Below, in pieces: positions 9,106-17,809 of a DNA stretch of 64,000 nucleotides. The DNA is from Streptomyces clavuligerus (lineage in GTDB: Bacteria > Actinomycetota > Actinomycetes > Streptomycetales > Streptomycetaceae). The stretch lies in NCBI RefSeq assembly GCF_005519465.1, contig NZ_CP027858.1, positions 3,410,001 through 3,474,000 of the forward strand, given 5' to 3'. The notes under the pieces are model-generated. The model made no database searches, had not been told where the DNA came from, and saw nothing but the letters and a program-made list of their open reading frames with translations. The translations under genes were made by a program, and so were the position numbers. The first letter of the stretch is position 1. Every line of letters starts with the position of its first letter.

Positions 9106-9717
9106 CTACACGGAGAGGTGAGGAGATGTCCAGCATTGCATCAGTGGGGTTGGTGGTGTCTATGGGACTTTGAGCCCCCCTTGGGGCAATCTTGAACTTG
9201 GCTGAAAAATGCCGCTGAGGGAGGTTAATTGAGGTCGACTGAAGGCGTTCGGCGGAGGATTCGTCGGTGGACCTCTTCGGAGTGTCAGCCCCGGAGAGCC
9301 CTCATGGAAAGCGTCACGCCGGACATGATGAGGCGTAAACGGTGACGTTCAGGGGCAAAGAGGGCCGCCTCGGAACCCGGCGATCGGGTCGCGCGTCCTT
9401 ATGGCCGTAGGCCGCTGCCGGAGCTCCATGGCAGATCCCCGCCGGGACGGGGGCGATCACGGAAGTGGACCGGCGCGGACGGCAAGCGCCGGGTGCGTGC
9501 CACCAGCAGGGCTGAGTGTGATGGAGTACAGCTCGCGTTCGGCCCTCCGCGGCGATCCTGCCGCAGATGAAGCGAGGGTCGTTCAGGGTTGTCGGTGATC
9601 GGGCGGTGATGCGCCGATCAGTAGATACCCGTACGTCGGTTCCAATCGTACGCGCAGTGAAGATTTGCACACCTTGTGATGTTTTCGTCGGCGTTCAACG
9701 GAAAGGAACGAGCGCAC
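9106..9717. other. Intergenic region with divergent promoters and a palindrome
   Basis: About 610 bp between the divergent phosphatase and primase-like genes. It is less GC-rich than its flanks and has no convincing gene; the short open frames here show no codon bias. A 7-bp inverted repeat TGATCGG / CCGATCA (9596-9602 and 9614-9620) lies about 100 bp before the primase-like start and could be an operator. Candidate promoter elements cannot be fixed by eye. Confidence 0.45.
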
Positions 9718-10410
9718 ATGCGCGAGATCCTCGGAAGGCGACGCAGGCTCTGGTTCCGGCGGAGGAAGGGGCCCGTGCAGCCGGCACAGCTCGATGTGGC
9801 ACTCACCTGCGCCGCCGAGTGGCACTGGCCCGTACTCCCCGGTGTGGAGCGGCGGCCCGCCGGTGCCCGCGGCGAGCGCGGGGAGGGCTGTGCCTGCCCC
9901 GACCTCGAATGTGTGGTGCCCGGAGCGCACCCCTTTGACCCCGGAGTCCTCGCCGCGACCACCGACGAGCGGATGGTGCGCTGGTGGTGGACGAACCGGC
10001 CGGCCGCTCCCGTCGTGCTGGCCACCGGGGGGTGTGCGCCGTGCGCGGTGAGCCTTCCGGCAGCGGCCGGGGCCCGTGCGCTGGCCGAGCTGGAACGAAG
10101 AGAACTGCGGCTCGGGCCCGTGGTCGCGAGCCCCACCCGGTGGTCGCTGCTGGTGGCCCCGTACAGCCTGGAGCAACTCGGCGAGCTGCTCTTCGCCAAG
10201 GACTGCGTGCCGAGTTCGCTGCGCTTCCACGGCGAGGGCGGCTATGTGGTGCTGCCGCCGTCGGAGACGGGGGCGGGCCAGGTCCGCTGGGAGCGCGCGC
10301 CGCTGCCGGGGTCGGCGACTCCGTGGCTGCCCCGGGTGGAGACGCTGGTCGACGCGCTGGTGGAGGCGAGCATCAACGCTCCGGACGGCGGCAGCCGGCT
10401 CGCGTACTGA
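9718..10410 (+). CDS. Bifunctional DNA primase/polymerase-like (prim-pol N-terminal) protein
   Basis: 230 residues from ATG 9718, with GGAAAGGA upstream; an ATG at 9676 would add 14 residues. The sequence starts ALTCAAEWHWPVLPG and continues with CACPDLECVVPGAHPFDPGV and VRWWWTNRPAAPVVLATG, the pattern of the bifunctional prim-pol domain common in actinomycetes (cf. AEP primases of plasmids and phages). The canonical DxD catalytic pair is not obvious, and the protein is about the size of the domain alone, so it may be a catalytically weak chromosomal relative. No helicase gene is adjacent. Function is inferred from fold similarity only. Confidence 0.7.
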   Translation: MREILGRRRRLWFRRRKGPVQPAQLDVALTCAAEWHWPVLPGVERRPAGARGERGEGCACPDLECVVPGAHPFDPGVLAATTDERMVRWWWTNRPAAPVVLATGGCAPCAVSLPAAAGARALAELERRELRLGPVVASPTRWSLLVAPYSLEQLGELLFAKDCVPSSLRFHGEGGYVVLPPSETGAGQVRWERAPLPGSATPWLPRVETLVDALVEASINAPDGGSRLAY

Positions 10411-10428
10411 GCCTTCGCGGGCCTTCGC

Positions 10429-10464
10429 GAGCTCCATGAGCTCCATGAGCTCCATGAGCTCCAC
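10429..10464. repeat. 9-bp tandem repeat, four copies
   Basis: Four consecutive copies of GAGCTCCAT (the last is GAGCTCCAC). They sit 19 bp after the stop codon of the primase-like gene. Each unit contains a SacI-like palindrome GAGCTC. Confidence 0.85.
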
Positions 10465-11393
10465 GAGGCTTCGCGTACCGAGCCGTCCCGGGAGAGCGGG
10501 CGGGGCCGCGGGGACGGCCGGGATACGAGAGGCCCCGCGGATCTCCGGAGACCCCGCTGCCGACCGATGACACCGGGGCCGCCGGGCCGTACGCCCTGCC
10601 CCGGGGTTTTCCGGAATCCCGGGGCGGTGGTCGGGAGCGCTTGCGGGGAGCCGGGCCCACGAGGTGTCCGCGGAAGCTCCGGCTCGTGCCCGGCCCGGGG
10701 TCGGCTCCGGTGCGGGGCCGGTTCCCGGCACAGGGGCCACTGTCCGGTTCCAGGGGAAATGCCGGGTCCGGTCAAGGCCGTGAGAGTCGGCCGAAATCGA
10801 GTGGGCCGTCCTGCCCGAGGTGTCCGATTGGCACCCCTCGACGCTTCTCGCCGCCCTCGGCCCTCCGCGCCGCCCCCTGGGGCCGGGCCGCGGGCGGCGG
10901 GCTTCCGCCGCCCCGGAGCACGGCTCCCCGCCCGGCGGTGCGACGGAGCCCCGGGGGAGCGGCCGACCCTCTTGGGAGGACGCGTCGCGCGCCACCGGGA
11001 CCGGGCGGAACACGGCGGGACGTGGACCGGGGGCACCGCCGCACCGAACCCGTCGCGCCCCTCCGCGGGAGTCGCGGGGACGGGCCGGGGCACCGGGGCT
11101 GCGGCCCGTGCCGAGGGGCTGCGGAGGGCCCGTCCTCCCGCCCGTGAACCCGGCGGAACCCTTGGTACAGACCGATGACGAGGGTGTTGTCCGAGAGCAC
11201 CCGGGTGTGATCTCCCCGCCTTTCCTGTCGCGATGGCGATGACATGGGCATGGGAAATTCAGGGGGTCGCCGGAGTTCCTGAACGGGTGCGATCCAAGAG
11301 GGATCAAGGAGTGATCGAAGATCGACCGGGGTGGGGGGGAGACCGGGTGCCGTCGCCCCGGGAGGCCGGGCGCAACTGCCCTGACGCGCCGCG

Positions 11394-11491
11394 CCGCTGA
11401 CCAAGCGTCAGCGGAATGATCCATTCCGTTATGGTTCCGGAAAATGGAGATGCCCGATCGCTGGCGACGGGGGATGCACCAGCGACCGGGC
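11394..11491. other. Cluster of three hairpins, candidate structured RNA
   Basis: Three inverted repeats follow each other: CCGCTGA / TCAGCGG (11394-11414), CGGAAT / ATTCCG (11412-11428) and a 13-bp stem with one mismatch, GCCCGATCGCTGG / CCAGCGACCGGGC (11452-11464 and 11479-11491) around a 14-nt loop. No gene is seen on either strand here. The arrangement could be a small RNA, an attenuator-like leader or paired terminators. Confidence 0.4.
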
Positions 11492-11576
11492 TTCCAGAAC
11501 GGTAACAAGAGATCTGCGGTTCGCAAATTCGATCTCGGGTATTCGGACAGGGATTCAGCTTCCCTTTGAGTGAGTT

Positions 11577-11590
11577 GTGACTGGAGTCAC
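11577..11590. promoter_or_regulatory. Palindromic operator-like site
   Basis: GTGACTGGAGTCAC is a perfect 5-bp inverted repeat with a 4-bp spacer, preceded by AGTT. It resembles binding sites of dimeric actinomycete regulators of the GTGAC-N-GTCAC kind. It lies 79 bp beyond the 3' end of the DUF5926 gene, with no gene start close by, so its target is unclear. Confidence 0.35.
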
Positions 11591-11669
11591 TCGGGATTTC
11601 CCGGCCCGCTCCCTCGGCGCCCAGACGGCCCCCGGCCCGGTGGTACGGCCCCCGGGCCGGGAGCGGAAC

Positions 11670-12659
11670 TCAGCTCAGGGTGATCTGACGGTTGGTCAGC
11701 CCGCCGCGCGCGCGACGTTCCCCGGCCGTAAGCGGAACGTCCTTCGCAAGAGCATCGGCGAGCCGCTCCGCGAACTCGGCCGCGGGCTTCTCGCACTCCT
11801 CGGCGCCCATGCCGACAGGCAGGTCCCAGACGGGGACCATCAGGCCGTGCGCCCGGAAGGAGCCGACGAGCCGGGTGCCCTCGCCGAGGGAGCTCGCATC
11901 GGCGGCGTGCAGCCGGGCCAGCGCGTCGAGGAGCTCCTCCTCCGGGTGGGGCATGACCCAGCGCAGATGGTTCTTCTCCGGGGTCTCGCACCAGTACGCG
12001 GCGTCCACCCCGGCGAGCTTCGCGGTGGGGATCGCGGCGGAGTTCGCCCGTTCCAGGGAGGCCGCGACCTCCGGCGACGCGGCCTCCCCCGCGGTCTCCG
12101 GGAGCCAGAACTCGAAGCCGGAGTGGACCTCCGGGGCGAACACGGCGTCCGGGTCCAGCAGGTCCTGGAGCCGGGGGCCGTCGCCGGAGACCCGCTCCCC
12201 CGCCACCGGGCTGCCGGGCTCCGCCGTCAGCGCACGGCTCAGGGTGTCCGCGAGATCACGGCTGAGGTCGCCGGACGAGGTGTCGTTCTGGAGACCGAGC
12301 AGCACGGAGCCGTCCTCCCGGCGCAGGGCGGGCCAGGCCATCGGCAGGACCGTCGCGAGCGTCACCGACGGCACGCCGTCGGGCAGCCCGCCCGCGAGGG
12401 TGAGCCGTACGGTCGCGGCGGGTACCAGCTCGCGCAGCGCGACCCAGTCGCACTCGCCCGCCAGCCCCTCGAAGGGCCGGTGGACCAGCTCGGTCACGGC
12501 GTGCGCGGCGGCGCGACCGTGGCACGCCTTGTAGCGGCGGCCCGACCCGCAGGGGCAGGGCTCCCGGGCCCCGACCACGGGCACGGGCTCATGGGCACCG
12601 GCGGCCCGTTCCCTGGTCCGGGCGTTCGATGCCTTGGTCTGGGGGCGCTTCTTGGCCAT
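11670..12659 (-). CDS. DUF5926 family protein with SEC-C zinc motif
   Basis: 329 residues from ATG 12659. The N-terminus is basic (MAKKRPQTKASNARTRERA), followed by a SEC-C zinc motif CPCGSGRRYKACHG at about 35-48. The remainder is the actinomycete-specific DUF5926 region with several Trp-containing blocks (YWCETPEKNHLRWVMPHPEEE). SEC-C motifs bind zinc and often mediate contact with nucleic acids or the secretion machinery, but the family's role is not known. The frame upstream of the ATG was not used because the MAKKRP start is typical. Confidence 0.85.
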   Translation of the reverse strand: MAKKRPQTKASNARTRERAAGAHEPVPVVGAREPCPCGSGRRYKACHGRAAAHAVTELVHRPFEGLAGECDWVALRELVPAATVRLTLAGGLPDGVPSVTLATVLPMAWPALRREDGSVLLGLQNDTSSGDLSRDLADTLSRALTAEPGSPVAGERVSGDGPRLQDLLDPDAVFAPEVHSGFEFWLPETAGEAASPEVAASLERANSAAIPTAKLAGVDAAYWCETPEKNHLRWVMPHPEEELLDALARLHAADASSLGEGTRLVGSFRAHGLMVPVWDLPVGMGAEECEKPAAEFAERLADALAKDVPLTAGERRARGGLTNRQITLS

Positions 12660-13076
12660 GGTGCGGCTTCTCCCGAGTGCGGCGGTGCTGCTGGGCGTCG
12701 TGCGTACCGACCGGGCTGCCGGTGCCGATGCCCCGGGCCGCCCCGGTCGGCGGTGCTGGTCCGCCCCCGACCCTAGCCGCCCACCGGGCACCCGCTGCCA
12801 TGGCGCCCGGTGGGCGGCCCCGGTGCTCTCTCCCGCCGTGTCCCGTGGTGGCACGGCTCCCCGGCCGTTCTTCCGGACCGGTGCGCTCCCGGCTTCCGCC
12901 GCCTTCCGCGGTCGCACGGCTCCCCGGGCTTTCCGGGCTTCCCGGCCGTTCTTCCGGTCCGGGGCCCGGCCCTCGACCGCCGCCTGGCCCTGGCTCCTCG
13001 TCGGCCACCGCCTGCTTGCCGGCCACCGGCCGCTCAGTGCTGCCGGTGGCCGGCCGACGGCCCGCCGGGGCCGCCT
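12660..13076. other. Intergenic region with an internal direct repeat
   Basis: About 415 bp between two minus-strand genes. The phrase GCACGGCTCCCC recurs at 12851 and 12914, and CCGGCCGTTCTTCCGG recurs at 12861 and 12942, so this is an old imperfect duplication. No gene is convincing. The promoter of the DUF5926 gene should be near 12660-12760. Confidence 0.4.
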
Positions 13077-13766
13077 TCAGCCGAGCTCGTCGTAGACCTC
13101 CATGAGGTCGTAGCCGGTGTTGTAGCCCTCGTAACCGGAGGATGTGACGCGCGTAGCGAAATCGTCGTGACGGGGCCTCGCCCGCAGAACCGCCCATACG
13201 GTGACCTCACCCGCCGCACTGTCGTCCCGTACGCCCCAGGACTGTGCCAGCGCACTGATGATGTTGAGCCCCCGGCCGCCGCGGGCGGTGACCGACGGTG
13301 TGGCCGGTACCGGGCGGGTGGGACCGCCGCCGTCCGTCACCTCGATCGTCAGCCGCGCCGCTCCGTCGACCCGCCAGGCCGCGCGTACGGCTCCTCTGTC
13401 TCCTTCGTTCCGCTCCGTGCGCCCCAGCGGCCTGGCATACCGGCAGGCATTGCTGAGCAGCTCCGAGAGCACCAGGACTGCGTCGTCCACCACCGCGTCG
13501 GGCACGCCCCGGCCGCGCAGCTCCGCGCGCATCCGGTGCCGTGCCTCTCCCACGCCCGCAGGGCCATGGGGTACGGCCATGCTCGACGACGTGGGCACAT
13601 TCTGTGCCACCACCAACGCCACCCCCGAGACCTCCTTTGCCCCACGCCACGGTGTGAATGCCCCAATGGACTGGACCGGAAACCGTTCGAGCGCGGGCCG
13701 GTGACGCACACCTGACGTTCGGGCACGGTTCGAACGCGCCGGTGCACTCCGGGTAATCCGGGTCAT
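13077..13766 (-). CDS. ATP-binding regulatory protein (RsbW/HATPase_c family)
   Basis: 229 residues. The GHKL ATPase signature is visible: N-box DAVLVLSELLSNACRYARPLG, G1 box EVTDGGGPTRP, and G2-like TARGGRGLNIISALAQSWGV. The N-terminal ~60 residues are extra and end in QNVPTSSSMAVPHGPAGVG, a segment I recall as typical of this actinomycete subgroup. The C-terminus is tyrosine-rich (YEGYNTGYDLMEVYDELG). It probably acts as an anti-sigma-type kinase, but no sigma partner is adjacent. An internal start such as the ATG of MAVPHG is possible. Confidence 0.8.
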   Translation of the reverse strand: MTRITRSAPARSNRARTSGVRHRPALERFPVQSIGAFTPWRGAKEVSGVALVVAQNVPTSSSMAVPHGPAGVGEARHRMRAELRGRGVPDAVVDDAVLVLSELLSNACRYARPLGRTERNEGDRGAVRAAWRVDGAARLTIEVTDGGGPTRPVPATPSVTARGGRGLNIISALAQSWGVRDDSAAGEVTVWAVLRARPRHDDFATRVTSSGYEGYNTGYDLMEVYDELG

Positions 13767-13790
13767 CCGAGTGACTCCTGCTGCTGGGGT

Positions 13791-14600
13791 TTATCCGCGA
13801 CCCAGTTGGGAGAGGACTTGCCGGGGGCGATTCGTGATGATCGCGTCCACTCCCAGCCGGGCGCAGAGCTCGACGTCCTCGGGCTCGTTCACCGTCCAGA
13901 CATGGACCTGGTGGCCCGCCCGGTGCAGCCGGTCGACGAGCCCCGGCTGATTGCGGACGAGACGGATGCCGGGCCCGGCGATCCGCGCCCCCGCGGGCAG
14001 CCGCCCGTCCCGCAGCCAGGGGCTCGCGAACTGCATCAGATAGACGGTCGGCACGGTGGGCGCCGCCGCCGCGATCCGGTGCAGCGAACGGGCCGAGAAG
14101 CTCATGATCCGTACGGTGGACTCCCCGGCCGACGACGGCGCGGCGAGCCCGAAGCGGTCGAGCAGCGCGACCAGGCGCTCCTCGACCCGGCCCGCCCAGC
14201 GGGTGGGGTGCTTGGTCTCGATGGCGAGTTCGATCCGGCGGCCCGAGTCGGCGACGAGTTCGAGGAGCCGTTCCAGGGTGAGGACGGCGGTGAGCGCGGG
14301 GTCCGTGCGGTCGGGGACCTCGGTGGCGTCCTCGCGCCCCTTCCAGGTGCCGAAGTCCAGGGTGGCGAGATCCGCCAGCTCCAGGGCGGAGACGGCGCCC
14401 CGGCCGTTGGAGGTGCGGTTGACCCGGCGGTCGTGGACGCAGACGAGATGGCCGTCGGAGGTGAGCCGGACATCGCATTCGAGCGCGTCGGCGCCGTCCT
14501 CGATCGCCCTCATGTACGCGGCGAGGGTGTGCTCGGGGGCGTCCTCCGAGGCTCCCCGGTGGGCGACGACCTGGATGTGGTGCTGCCGTGCTTGAGTCAC
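13791..14600 (-). CDS. Glycerophosphodiester phosphodiesterase
   Basis: 269 residues from GTG 14600. GDPD motifs are clear: HRGASEDAPEHTLAAY at the N-terminus with the catalytic His, then ALECDVRLTSDGHLVCVHD with the metal-binding Glu and Asp and second catalytic His, IELAIETKHP in the middle, and VHVWTVNEPED / GVDAIITNRP at the end. It hydrolyses glycerophosphodiesters to glycerol-3-phosphate and an alcohol. There is no signal peptide, so it should be cytoplasmic. It lies 24 bp after the ATPase start on the same strand and diverges from htrA. Confidence 0.92.
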   Translation of the reverse strand: MTQARQHHIQVVAHRGASEDAPEHTLAAYMRAIEDGADALECDVRLTSDGHLVCVHDRRVNRTSNGRGAVSALELADLATLDFGTWKGREDATEVPDRTDPALTAVLTLERLLELVADSGRRIELAIETKHPTRWAGRVEERLVALLDRFGLAAPSSAGESTVRIMSFSARSLHRIAAAAPTVPTVYLMQFASPWLRDGRLPAGARIAGPGIRLVRNQPGLVDRLHRAGHQVHVWTVNEPEDVELCARLGVDAIITNRPRQVLSQLGRG

Positions 14601-14681
14601 CGCGTCATGGTGTCACCGCGACGGGATGGGCGGCGCGATGGGGGCCGGTTCCGGGCGGTGCCGACTGTTGCCCTCTATATA

Positions 14682-14693
14682 ACGAATATTCGT
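14682..14693. promoter_or_regulatory. Palindromic AT-rich operator between the phosphodiesterase and htrA genes
   Basis: ACGAATATTCGT is a perfect 12-bp palindrome inside an AT-rich island (TATATAACGAATATTCGTAT) that stands out from the GC-rich surroundings. It is 82 bp from the GDPD start and about 200 bp before the htrA start, so it can control either divergent promoter. Confidence 0.5.
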
Positions 14694-14891
14694 ATGTAAA
14701 GGCGGACCGGGAGAAGCACAGGTCCCGCTTACAGTGGCCTGACGAGCCATGGGAAATGCTGGTCCAGGACACTCCGGAAGACGCTCCGGGGTGTCCCGCA
14801 CGGATCGGCACCGATCGGCAGGGGCCGGCGTGAGCCGGCATGAGTCGGCATGGACCGCACGGATCTATACGGACCTGAGGAGAAGAGAGCT

Positions 14892-16445
14892 GTGAGCACC
14901 GAGAACGAGGGCACTGAGGGGATCGCGCAGCCAGCCGCCCCGTCGGCACCTCCTGTGCCGGCAGCGGCTCCCGACGGCGCACCGGCCGCCCCTCAGCCGA
15001 TGGCGCACGCTCCGGCACCCGCGGGTCAGGGCCCCGCGGCGGGTCAGGCCCCGTACCCGGTGCCGGGGCAGAGCCCGTCGGGTGAGATCCCTCCCGGTCA
15101 GATCCCTTCCGGCGAGGTGCCGCCGCCGCAGCAGCCGGTTCCCGGGCATCCGGGTGCCCCCGGCCATCCGCAGGGCGGCACCGGCTGGCCCCCGCCGCCG
15201 CCCACGCTCCCCGTGTACGGCGGCGGCGGTGCGTACGGCGGCGGTGAACCGGTCTGGGGCGCTCCGGTCCCGGCCCCGGCACCCCGGCGGCGCTCCGGCG
15301 TCCTCATCGCCGCGGTGCTGATCTCCGCCCTGGTGGCGGGCGGTGTCGGCGGCGGCCTCGGCTACTGGCAGGCCAACCGCAGCGACAGCACCAGCTCGAC
15401 GACGGTGGCCGCCGCCGAGCTGCCCAAGGACCTCAAGCGGGAGCCGGGCACGGTCTCGGCCGTCGCGGCGCAGGCCCTGCCGAGTGTCGTCACCATCCAG
15501 GCGGCCTCCGCCTCCGCCCGGACCGACGGCGGCTTCGGCGAGCCGGGCGGCCGGGCCCCGGGGGGCGGTGGCACCGGCACCGGCTTCGTCTACGACAAGG
15601 AAGGCCACATCCTCACCAACAACCATGTGGTGGCCTCCGCCGCGGACGGCGGCACGCTGTCGGTGACCTTCTCCGACAACAAGTCGTTCGAGGCCGAGGT
15701 CGTCGGCCGGGCCGAGGGCTACGACGTCGCCGTCCTCAAGCTGAAGAGCGCCCCCTCCGGGCTGGCCCCGCTGCCCCTCGGCAACTCGGACCGGGTGGCC
15801 GTGGGCGACTCGACGATCGCGATCGGCGCCCCGTTCGGCCTCTCGAACACGGTCACCACCGGCATCATCAGCGCCAAGAGCCGCCCGGTGGCCTCCGGCG
15901 ACGGCTCCGGCGCGGGCAACCAGTCCTATATGAGCGCCCTCCAGACCGACGCCTCGATCAACCCGGGCAACTCCGGCGGCCCGCTGCTCGACGCCCGCGG
16001 CGCCGTGATCGGCATCAACTCCGCCATCCAGTCCACGGCCGGTCCGGGCCAGTCCCAGGCGGGCTCCATCGGCCTGGGCTTCGCCATCCCGATCAACCAG
16101 GCGAAGAACGTCGCCGAGCAGCTGATCAAGACCGGCGAGCCCGTCTACCCGGTGATCGGCGCCACGGTCAACATGGTCGACAAGGGCACCGGCGCCGAGA
16201 TCACCTCCCAGGGCGTCGACGGCACGGCCATCGTCCCGAACGGCCCGGCCGACAAGGCCGGCCTGGAGGAGAACGACGTCATCACCCGCTTCAACGACAA
16301 GCCGATCGACAGCGGCCCCGCCCTGATCGGCGAGATCTGGAACCACAAGCCCGGCGACAAGGTGAAGCTCACCTACGAACGCGACGGCAAGCAGAAGACG
16401 GTGGACATCACCCTCGGCCAGCGCACCGGCGACAACCGCTCCTGA
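14892..16445 (+). CDS. HtrA/DegP-like trypsin-type serine protease with PDZ domain
   Basis: 517 residues from GTG 14892, preceded by GAGGAGAAG. A Pro/Ala/Gly-rich cytoplasmic N-terminus (about 1-130) is followed by one membrane helix (VLIAAVLISALVAGGVGGGLGYW). The protease domain has His in LTNNHVV, Asp in GYDVAVLK and Ser in NPGNSGGPL. The C-terminal PDZ domain spans roughly 420-510 (GPADKAGLEENDVITRFNDKPI). It belongs to the membrane-anchored HtrA group that performs envelope quality control. The gene ends about 70 bp before tRNA-Ser(TGA). Confidence 0.93.
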   Translation: MSTENEGTEGIAQPAAPSAPPVPAAAPDGAPAAPQPMAHAPAPAGQGPAAGQAPYPVPGQSPSGEIPPGQIPSGEVPPPQQPVPGHPGAPGHPQGGTGWPPPPPTLPVYGGGGAYGGGEPVWGAPVPAPAPRRRSGVLIAAVLISALVAGGVGGGLGYWQANRSDSTSSTTVAAAELPKDLKREPGTVSAVAAQALPSVVTIQAASASARTDGGFGEPGGRAPGGGGTGTGFVYDKEGHILTNNHVVASAADGGTLSVTFSDNKSFEAEVVGRAEGYDVAVLKLKSAPSGLAPLPLGNSDRVAVGDSTIAIGAPFGLSNTVTTGIISAKSRPVASGDGSGAGNQSYMSALQTDASINPGNSGGPLLDARGAVIGINSAIQSTAGPGQSQAGSIGLGFAIPINQAKNVAEQLIKTGEPVYPVIGATVNMVDKGTGAEITSQGVDGTAIVPNGPADKAGLEENDVITRFNDKPIDSGPALIGEIWNHKPGDKVKLTYERDGKQKTVDITLGQRTGDNRS

Positions 16446-16517
16446 CCCCCGCCCCGCCCCCGCCCCCCAACCGGTACGCTTGACCCGCTCGTCCGCCGCC
16501 ACCGGCAGCGGACGGGG

Positions 16518-16607
16518 GGTGGGTTGCCCGAGCGGCCTAAGGGAACGGTCTTGAAAACCGTCGTGGCAGCGATGTCACCGTGGGTTCAAATCCCACACCC
16601 ACCGCCA
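16518..16607 (+). tRNA. tRNA-Ser(TGA), CCA encoded
   Basis: The acceptor arms GGTGGGT and ACCCACC pair, followed by discriminator G and an encoded CCA. The anticodon loop CTTGAAAAC gives anticodon TGA. The long variable arm and T-loop GGTTCAAATCC are standard for tRNA-Ser. Its 3' part is duplicated at 19552-19594, making this tRNA the attachment site of an inserted element. Confidence 0.95.
16565..16607. repeat. attL-type 43-bp repeat (3' end of the tRNA)
   Basis: Perfect 43-bp match to 19552-19594, in direct orientation. It starts inside the variable arm of the tRNA and ends with CCA, so integration keeps the tRNA intact. Confidence 0.85.
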
Positions 16608-16626
16608 GATCAGAGTATGTGCAGGT

Positions 16627-16662
16627 CAGAAGGGGTGTCCCGTTCCCGGGGCGCCCCTTCTG
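16627..16662 (+). terminator. Terminator downstream of tRNA-Ser(TGA)
   Basis: CAGAAGGGG and CCCCTTCTG form a 9-bp stem, with an inner CCC/GGG pairing. In the intact element this sequence belongs to the insert side; a comparable hairpin follows the right att repeat. Confidence 0.7.
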
Positions 16663-16714
16663 CATGGGCTCTGGCTCACCTTGATCCGCCCCTGTCACGC
16701 CCTTGACCAGCGTG

Positions 16715-16734
16715 TGTGGACCAGGCGTGGACCA
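16715..16734. repeat. 20-bp direct repeat near left end of the element
   Basis: TGTGGACCAGGCGTGGACCA occurs here and exactly at 19443-19462, each about 100 bp inside its att repeat. Each copy holds two GTGGACCA octamers with an 11-bp period. The pattern resembles arm-type integrase sites. Confidence 0.7.
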
Positions 16735-17213
16735 GAGAGAGGTACCGGACGGTTCGTGGACCGCCAAAAGGATTCCGTCTGGTTCCTCTTCATGTGAGCC
16801 GCCTCTCTTGCTCGGTAGCGGTAATCATGAACTAGGAGCGGGCTCTATCAATCAGCACACCGAAAAGCCAGACAAGCCGCAGGGCTCTCAACGTGCCAAG
16901 CAGAAGAAACGGCCCGGGCCGGGCGCGCACACCCGGTCTTCCGTGGCGGGTCTCCCGTGGCCGGGGCGGACGGCCTGCGCGGCTTCGCCCGGCCGCGTGC
17001 TCGGGTGCATCACCACCTGGGCGACCGCCTTGCCAACTGCCCTGTCTCTTCGGTGTATCTGCCGTCCTCTCTCGCGTGGCGGTACGGGCAAGGCCGTCCG
17101 AGAGAACGACGATCACCCCGGTACCACCGGGCGCCAGGGTTCTGAACAGGGACTCTTTGACCGGGCCACCCCGGATGCTGTCCAGGCGAGGGGGTGGTCC
17201 GGTCGTTGATGTC

Positions 17214-17606
17214 TCAGCGGTTCCCGATCACATCGGGCAGACCGAGGATGAGCGGTTCAGGGGGCGGCACGCCGCCCGAACGACTGCCAACGGACGGTTG
17301 GGGCGCGATCTTCCAGGAGTGCCCGCCACCGTGCCCGGCGAAGAAGCAGCACGACGGCACGTCAGGCGTCGGCCCAAGGTGTCCGCAGTCCGGCAGGCTC
17401 GCCAGGTACAGGGCGTCATCGAGCCACACCGTCCACAGGGCACTGCCCTCCAGGGTTTCCAGCAGGGCGTAGTGGTGGCCCGAGGCATGCGGGTCCAGGA
17501 TGCAGAAGACCCAAGAGTCCTGATGTGCCTGGTAGAGAGGGCCGTCCGGGGCGAAGACCAGCTCGTGCGGCAACTCGACCGTGGCACCGCAGCGTCGACG
17601 TGTCAT
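17214..17606 (-). CDS. Uncharacterised Cys/His-containing protein of the element
   Basis: 130 residues from ATG 17606, which overlaps the stop of the preceding gene (ATGA). I do not recognise the family. The sequence has an aromatic-rich core (DSWVFCILDPHASGHHYALLETLEG, SALWTVWLDDALYLASLPD) and a Cys/His-rich end (DVPSCCFFAGHGGGHSW). No signal peptide or TM helix is seen. It is the last gene of a three-gene minus-strand operon inside the tRNA-Ser element. The longer frame to 17642 is possible but has no coupling. Confidence 0.6.
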   Translation of the reverse strand: MTRRRCGATVELPHELVFAPDGPLYQAHQDSWVFCILDPHASGHHYALLETLEGSALWTVWLDDALYLASLPDCGHLGPTPDVPSCCFFAGHGGGHSWKIAPQPSVGSRSGGVPPPEPLILGLPDVIGNR

Positions 17607-17809
17607 CGCGACGGCTCCGGAGTCGGCTGGACCCCCGTACAACGGGGGCAGTAGCAGGGCGGGTACGGGATGCCGTTCTTTGGAAGGCAGTCCCCGTCCC
17701 CATCGCCTTCACGGACGACCGTGGACGGCCCCCAGGTGCGACCGGAGTCCCGTGACACCCGCAGCGTCATGCGCGACTTGCCCTTCCCGCCGAAGCTGGG
17801 GCGCTTCAT
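17603..17809 (-). CDS. Small basic protein with C-x-C-x2-C motif
   Basis: 68 residues from ATG 17809, overlapping the stop of the gene before it (ATGA) and preceded by a G-rich stretch. The N-terminus is basic (MKRPSFGGKGKSRMTLRV), the middle reads SRDSGRTWGPSTVVREGDGDGD, and the end has PPCYCPRCTG, a possible zinc-binding motif. The family is not recognised. ATGA coupling on both sides supports real translation. Confidence 0.55.
   Translation of the reverse strand: MKRPSFGGKGKSRMTLRVSRDSGRTWGPSTVVREGDGDGDCLPKNGIPYPPCYCPRCTGVQPTPEPSR

Larger units (their letters stand above)
10411..11669. other. 1.26-kb convergent region without a recognisable gene
   Basis: This lies between the primase-like gene (plus) and the DUF5926 gene (minus). 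Several open frames cross it on both strands but none shows domain content. It contains a 9-bp tandem repeat (10429-10464), a cluster of hairpins (11394-11491) and a 14-bp palindrome (11577-11590). From about 11180 the base composition becomes less GC-rich, as expected for regulatory or non-coding DNA. Confidence 0.5.
16608..17213. other. Left part of the element without a recognisable gene
   Basis: About 600 bp. It holds a terminator hairpin (16627-16662) and a 20-bp repeat (16715-16734) that recurs near the right end. No integrase fragment could be recognised on either strand. The DNA after about 16790 is slightly less GC-rich than the core genome. Confidence 0.45.

Noticed and set aside
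9583..11526. 647-codon minus-strand frame opposite the primase-like gene and the gene-free region
   Set aside because: Composition is Pro/Arg/Gly-rich without domains, and it overlaps a supported gene on the other strand.
16537..16767. Minus-strand frame through the tRNA containing GFEPTVTSLP
   Set aside because: The peptide comes from reading the tRNA sequence in reverse and recurs at the partial tRNA copy; it is an artefact.
16608..17213. Integrase or excisionase fragment at the left end of the element
   Set aside because: I looked for tyrosine-integrase motifs on both strands and found none.
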